A stretch of DNA of 58,110 nt from LGRD01 sp031378125. GTDB taxonomy: Bacteria; Pseudomonadota; Gammaproteobacteria; Burkholderiales; Burkholderiaceae_C. The stretch spans positions 1 to 58,110 of the forward strand of contig JANNDW010000003.1 of assembly GCA_031378125.1 (NCBI GenBank), read 5' to 3'. The notes beneath the pieces are model-generated. The model did no database searches, was not told the origin of the DNA, and worked only from the letters and a program-made list of their open reading frames with translations. The translations under genes and the position numbers were made by a program. Below are positions 57,333-58,110 of the stretch, in pieces (positions within the stretch are counted from its first letter, which is position 1; the number at the start of each line of letters is the position of its first letter).

Positions 57333-57606
57333 ATGAACGGAGCCGGTCACCCGGCGCTCTCGGCCCGCGCAGACCTGAGCCGCGGCGAGCAATTGCTCCA
57401 GGCATGCACAGGCTGCGCCGCAGACGTTGCACCAGCGACGGGCGTCACTTGCTGGCGGGGTCTTCACGGGTGGCAAAGCCGCTTTCTATGCACGATCATT
57501 CATAGGGGAACGCCTGCGCTTTTCGGTGCTTGTCGTTGCTCGAACAATGCGTTTCAGGCCGGTGATCGACTCCGGTATTCGCACCCCAGTTTCTCAGGAG
57601 ACACCC

Positions 57607-58086
<480 letters not shown>

Positions 58087-58103
58087 GCAAAAAGGAGCCC
58101 ACC

Positions 58104-58110
58104 ATGACCG
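58104..58110 (+). CDS. Start of the next gene, probably the large subunit of the molybdenum hydroxylase
   Basis: ATG at 58104 with AAAGGAG seven bases upstream; only the codons ATG ACC G are in the window. In CoxS operons the CoxL or CoxM gene follows directly. Identity inferred from position. Confidence 0.5.

Noticed and set aside
57066..57476. Minus-strand gene of 136 codons upstream of the permease
   Set aside because: Arg/Ser/Gly-rich sequence across strong palindromes with no family; more likely a repeat element than a gene.

Overview
The window is high-G+C DNA of a Burkholderiales-type betaproteobacterium. The evidence is the gene order yebC-purD-hemF-rsfS-rlmH-maf-rng, the tolB-pal-cpoB block, a tandem pair of tRNA-Lys genes, and several short repeats of a kind I recall from Comamonadaceae, Leptothrix and Rubrivivax relatives. 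I cannot name the genus from this sequence alone. Almost all coding capacity is bacterial chromosomal. I see no rRNA, CRISPR array, intact transposase or prophage.

Layout. (1) 1-3279: the 3' end of a fused TRAP transporter (DctQM) with two short-chain dehydrogenases in one operon. (2) 3280-4280: a scar region with two truncated gene tails (a LivK-type binding protein and an NtrC-type regulator) meeting head to head, then two tRNA-Lys genes. (3) 4286-6201: tcdA (tRNA ct6A synthesis) overlapping a YeeE/YedE sulfur transporter gene. (4) 6251-8965: tolB-pal-cpoB, read leftwards. (5) 9021-18128: a divergent envelope-glycan block with a WaaE-like transferase, msbA, an AhpD-like protein, a fucosyltransferase-like protein, a GT2, an RgpF-like protein and four methyltransferases. 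(6) 18611-37010: a six-gene, about 18.4 kb leftward locus of giant secreted or outer-membrane repeat proteins and two OmpA-like anchors. (7) 37616-44214: rng, maf, rlmH, rsfS, hemF, purD and yebC, without the nadD I would expect. (8) 44268-51765: an ArnT-like transferase, a HerA/DUF853 ATPase, a SnoaL-like protein, CreA, an M14 lipoprotein, DUF1499 and SRPBCC proteins. (9) 52035-53196: an ECF sigma factor and a ChrR-like cupin. (10) 53221-57064: an SDR, a GH36 alpha-galactosidase and an orphan sugar ABC permease. (11) 57607-58110: a CoxS-type iron-sulfur subunit and the first codons of the next gene.

The most interesting part is region 6. Gene A (174 aa, DUF11-like), B (906 aa, secreted DUF11 array with calcium-site-like motifs), C (2145 aa, B-like module followed by SdrD-like, DUF11-like and invasin-like domains and a probable C-terminal beta-barrel), D and E (paralogous OmpA-domain proteins, E a lipoprotein) and F (2039 aa, seven cysteine-paired repeats) read as one transcription unit. 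C-D-E are coupled by 4-base overlaps. The layout suggests a surface fibre, sheath or adhesin made of secreted A/B/F, an outer-membrane platform C and peptidoglycan anchors D/E. This function is inference. The locus also carries three different short tandem repeats and two tandem hairpins between B and C.

Elsewhere the sequence shows repeated traces of decay and repeat activity: truncated LivK, NtrC and PAS fragments, a sugar operon missing its first genes, a palindromic repeat inserted in frame in the DUF853 gene, and a duplicated 59-bp leader unit that supplies the ribosome binding site of a glycosyltransferase gene.
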